Shown here: positions 17,230 through 18,221 of the stretch, piece after piece
How positions within the stretch are numbered: the stretch's first letter is position 1
Layout: each line of letters begins with the position of its first letter
Origin: an uncultured Phascolarctobacterium sp.
GTDB taxonomy: Bacteria > Bacillota > Negativicutes > Acidaminococcales > Acidaminococcaceae
Assembly (NCBI GenBank): GCA_949287345.1
Contig: CASEGD010000003.1
Location: 1-18,221, forward strand
DNA: 18,221 bases
Reading direction: 5' to 3'
Position numbers and translations under genes: made by a program
Notes under the pieces: generated by a model
What the model was told of the DNA's origin: nothing
Seen by the model: the letters and a program-made list of their open reading frames with translations, nothing else
Database searches by the model: none

Positions 17230-17285
17230 AAACAAGCTACAACATCACTCCGCAGTGGATTAGATTGGGAGATGACGCAAATTGA
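17103..17285 (+). pseudogene. Displaced C-terminal end of the lipase reading frame
   Basis: From 17103 another frame of the same strand gives a protein-like sequence (DGGLVNVISVSKLVSPMSGT, later KTSYNITPQWIRLGDDAN) ending at TGA 17283-17285. It has no start signal of its own and reads as the natural continuation of the lipase after loss of one base near 17101-17104. The restored protein would have about 445 residues. Its stop overlaps the next gene's TTG start (TTGA), the arrangement expected of coupled genes. It could be a true mutation or a sequencing or assembly error. Confidence 0.75.
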
Positions 17286-17926
17286 AGGAAGAAGCGTTAA
17301 AAGAACTGGGCGCGCAGCTTGCCAAATGCCGCCAGTGTAAATTATGCGAATTTGCCAAAGGACCCGTGGGCTGGTTTGGCTGCGCCGAAACACCGATAGT
17401 ATTTGTTGGCGAAGGCCCCGGCGGCGTCGAGGATGACTACGGCTGCCCGCTGATTGGCCCTTCCGGCCAGCTTTTGGATAAAGCATTGTGGGCAACCAAG
17501 ATGACGCGCGACAGGGTAATAACCACCAACATTGTTAAATGCCGCCCCAAAGGCAACCGCACGCCTAACCTTGCCGAAGCCGATTTTTGCGCTCAGCACT
17601 GGCTGGAAAAAGAACTGGAAATTTTGCAGCCCAAAGTTGTAGTGGCGCTGGGCAGCGTAGCACTGCACTATCTGGGCAACTCTGATATGCGCATTACGCG
17701 CGACCGCGGCAAATGGTTTAAAACAAAGCAGGGGTTTGACTGCATTGCCACCTACCACCCGGCGTATTTGCTGCGCCTGGCCGACCCGTACGTTTTAAAC
17801 CACGCCAAGTGGGAAGTGTTTTACGATTTGGAAGCCGCCCGCAAAAAAGCGGAAGAAGCCGTGCCGGATTATAAATTTATGAGCGAGCAGAAAACGGATT
17901 TGTTCAAGCTGTTCAGTAAACGATAA
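17282..17926 (+). CDS. Uracil-DNA glycosylase, family 4 (iron-sulfur)
   Basis: A 214-residue family 4 uracil-DNA glycosylase, which removes uracil from DNA to start base excision repair. The [4Fe-4S] ligands are Cys16 and Cys19 (CRQC), Cys87 (VKCRP) and Cys103 (DFCAQHW). Motif 1 is GEGPGGVEDDYG from residue 43, where most family 4 proteins have GEAPG. Motif 2 is TYHPAYLLR with His159. The charged C-terminal tail (about 185-214) is extra to the fold. The start is TTG 17282, overlapping the restored lipase stop; GGGAG lies about 10 bases upstream. Confidence 0.93.
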   Translation: MKEEALKELGAQLAKCRQCKLCEFAKGPVGWFGCAETPIVFVGEGPGGVEDDYGCPLIGPSGQLLDKALWATKMTRDRVITTNIVKCRPKGNRTPNLAEADFCAQHWLEKELEILQPKVVVALGSVALHYLGNSDMRITRDRGKWFKTKQGFDCIATYHPAYLLRLADPYVLNHAKWEVFYDLEAARKKAEEAVPDYKFMSEQKTDLFKLFSKR

Positions 17927-17935
17927 AAATTTTGT

Positions 17936-17974
17936 AAAAAAGACGTAGTTAGGTATTGCTAACTACGTCTTTTT
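17936..17974 (+). terminator. Intrinsic terminator after the uracil-DNA glycosylase gene
   Basis: AGACGTAGTTAG (17941-17952) pairs perfectly with CTAACTACGTCT (17959-17970), loop GTATTG, preceded by A5 and followed by T4. The A and T tracts extend the stem, so it could act on both strands. The loop and 3' arm overlap the -35 of the next promoter. Confidence 0.93.
17948..17965 (+). promoter_or_regulatory. Dyad copy 1, GTTAG-N6-CTAAC
   Basis: GTTAG (17948-17952) and CTAAC (17959-17963) are separated by six bases and overlap the -35 TTGCTA. The element matches copy 2 at 14 of 18 positions. Because it also lies in the terminator stem, its operator role is uncertain. Confidence 0.4.
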
Positions 17975-17984
17975 ATGTTATACT
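17956..17984 (+). promoter_or_regulatory. Sigma-A promoter for the last gene
   Basis: TTGCTA (17956-17961), a 17-bp spacer and TATACT (17979-17984) with an extended TG (17976-17977). The predicted start is near 17991, giving a leader of about 130 nt. The -35 lies in the terminator hairpin of the preceding gene. Confidence 0.75.
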
Positions 17985-17990
17985 GCAAAT

Positions 17991-18120
17991 GTAAGTTAGA
18001 TAACGCTAACCAAGTATTCTAAAGAACCTTCTTCTTTTGATTACTGCTTAAATAACTGCGCTTTGACCAATGCCCCTCCTGAGGAATATTTGGTTAGCTG
18101 TCTTACTTTTAGGAGATGTT
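17991..18120 (+). promoter_or_regulatory. Long structured leader, candidate cis-regulatory RNA
   Basis: GCTAACCAAGTATTC (18005-18019) pairs with GAATATTTGGTTAGC (18084-18098) over 15 bp with one G-U. Outside it GTAAG (17991-17995) pairs with CTTAC (18102-18106). Inside, AAAGAA (18021-18026) can pair with TTCTTT (18032-18037). CCTCCT (18075-18080) mimics the 16S anti-Shine-Dalgarno and can pair with the AGGAG binding site (18111-18115). I do not recognise a known riboswitch core. Confidence 0.55.
17995..18012 (+). promoter_or_regulatory. Dyad copy 2, GTTAG-N6-CTAAC
   Basis: GTTAG (17995-17999) and CTAAC (18006-18010) repeat copy 1 with the same six-base gap, 47 bp downstream, just after the predicted transcription start. 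It may be a DNA operator or part of the RNA fold, since CTAAC is also in the long stem. Confidence 0.45.
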
Positions 18121-18221
18121 ATGGCACAGTCAATTTTAGGCTTTAATAATTTAGATGAATTTTTTGCATTTCATGCAGCTCCGGCGCTTGCCGGCATAAA
18201 ACCTGCCAGCCTGTTCAGCTG
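18121..18221 (+). CDS. Probable DUF3793 family protein, N-terminal fragment
   Basis: Only the first 33 codons are present before the window ends. The sequence (MAQSILGFNNLDEFFAFHAA, then PALAGIKPASLFS) resembles the start of DUF3793 proteins, where I recall an HxxPxLxGIKxxxLF pattern; this is recall, not a search. Function is unknown. I start at ATG 18121, five bases after AGGAG. An in-frame ATG at 18070 would add a hydrophobic segment (MPLLRNIWLAVLLLGDV) but has no binding site. The long leader suggests regulated expression. Confidence 0.6.
   Translation, partial: MAQSILGFNNLDEFFAFHAAPALAGIKPASLFS

Noticed and set aside
17991..18106. The inverted repeats as ends of a small MITE-like mobile element
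   Set aside because: No target-site duplication is visible, the ends coincide with the predicted transcript start and the binding site region, and no second copy is in the window. An RNA structure is simpler.
18070..18120. In-frame upstream ATG giving a hydrophobic N-terminus (a possible signal-like segment) for the last gene
   Set aside because: No ribosome binding site precedes it, it lies within the folded leader, and ATG 18121 has AGGAG at a suitable distance and gives the expected family start.

Overview
This window is the S10-spc-alpha ribosomal protein supercluster of a Firmicute, followed by a short stretch of ordinary accessory genes. The gene order, the strong AAGGAGG-type ribosome binding sites, the zinc-type S14 and adenylate kinase, and rpsD lying inside the alpha operon all fit Firmicutes. 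The look of the ribosomal proteins suggests a Negativicutes member, perhaps Acidaminococcaceae, but that placement is inference without any search.

Layout. Positions 1-107 are the 3' end of tuf, followed by a hairpin and a leader of about 120 nt. From 291 to 14594 there are 30 co-directional genes. The S10 part is rpsJ-rplC-rplD-rplW-rplB-rpsS-rplV-rpsC-rplP-rpmC-rpsQ. The spc part is rplN-rplX-rplE-rpsZ(S14)-rpsH-rplF-rplR-rpsE-rpmD-rplO-secY. Then come adk-infA-rpmJ and the alpha part rpsM-rpsK-rpsD-rpoA-rplQ. A strong intrinsic terminator follows rplQ. Ten of the 30 genes start with GTG or TTG. The map gene, often found between adk and infA, is absent. Two intercistronic hairpins without U-tracts lie just before the ribosome binding sites of rplN and rpoA.

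After the terminator come four transcription units. The first is a cyclophilin PPIase overlapping a GIY-YIG (YhbQ/UPF0213-like) gene. The second is a cold-shock gene with a near-consensus promoter, a leader hairpin and a UUCG-tetraloop terminator. The third is a secreted class 3 lipase coupled to a family 4 uracil-DNA glycosylase. The lipase carries what looks like a single-base deletion near its 3' end. The last is a gene cut by the window end whose start resembles the DUF3793 family.

The most unusual region is 17936-18120, upstream of that last gene. A terminator and a promoter overlap there. A near-repeated GTTAG-N6-CTAAC dyad sits at the -35 and again just after the predicted transcription start. 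The leader of about 130 nt can form a 15-bp long-range stem and carries a CCTCCT anti-Shine-Dalgarno-like segment. This is the best candidate in the window for an undescribed regulatory element. The rest is well-understood translation, secretion and repair machinery.
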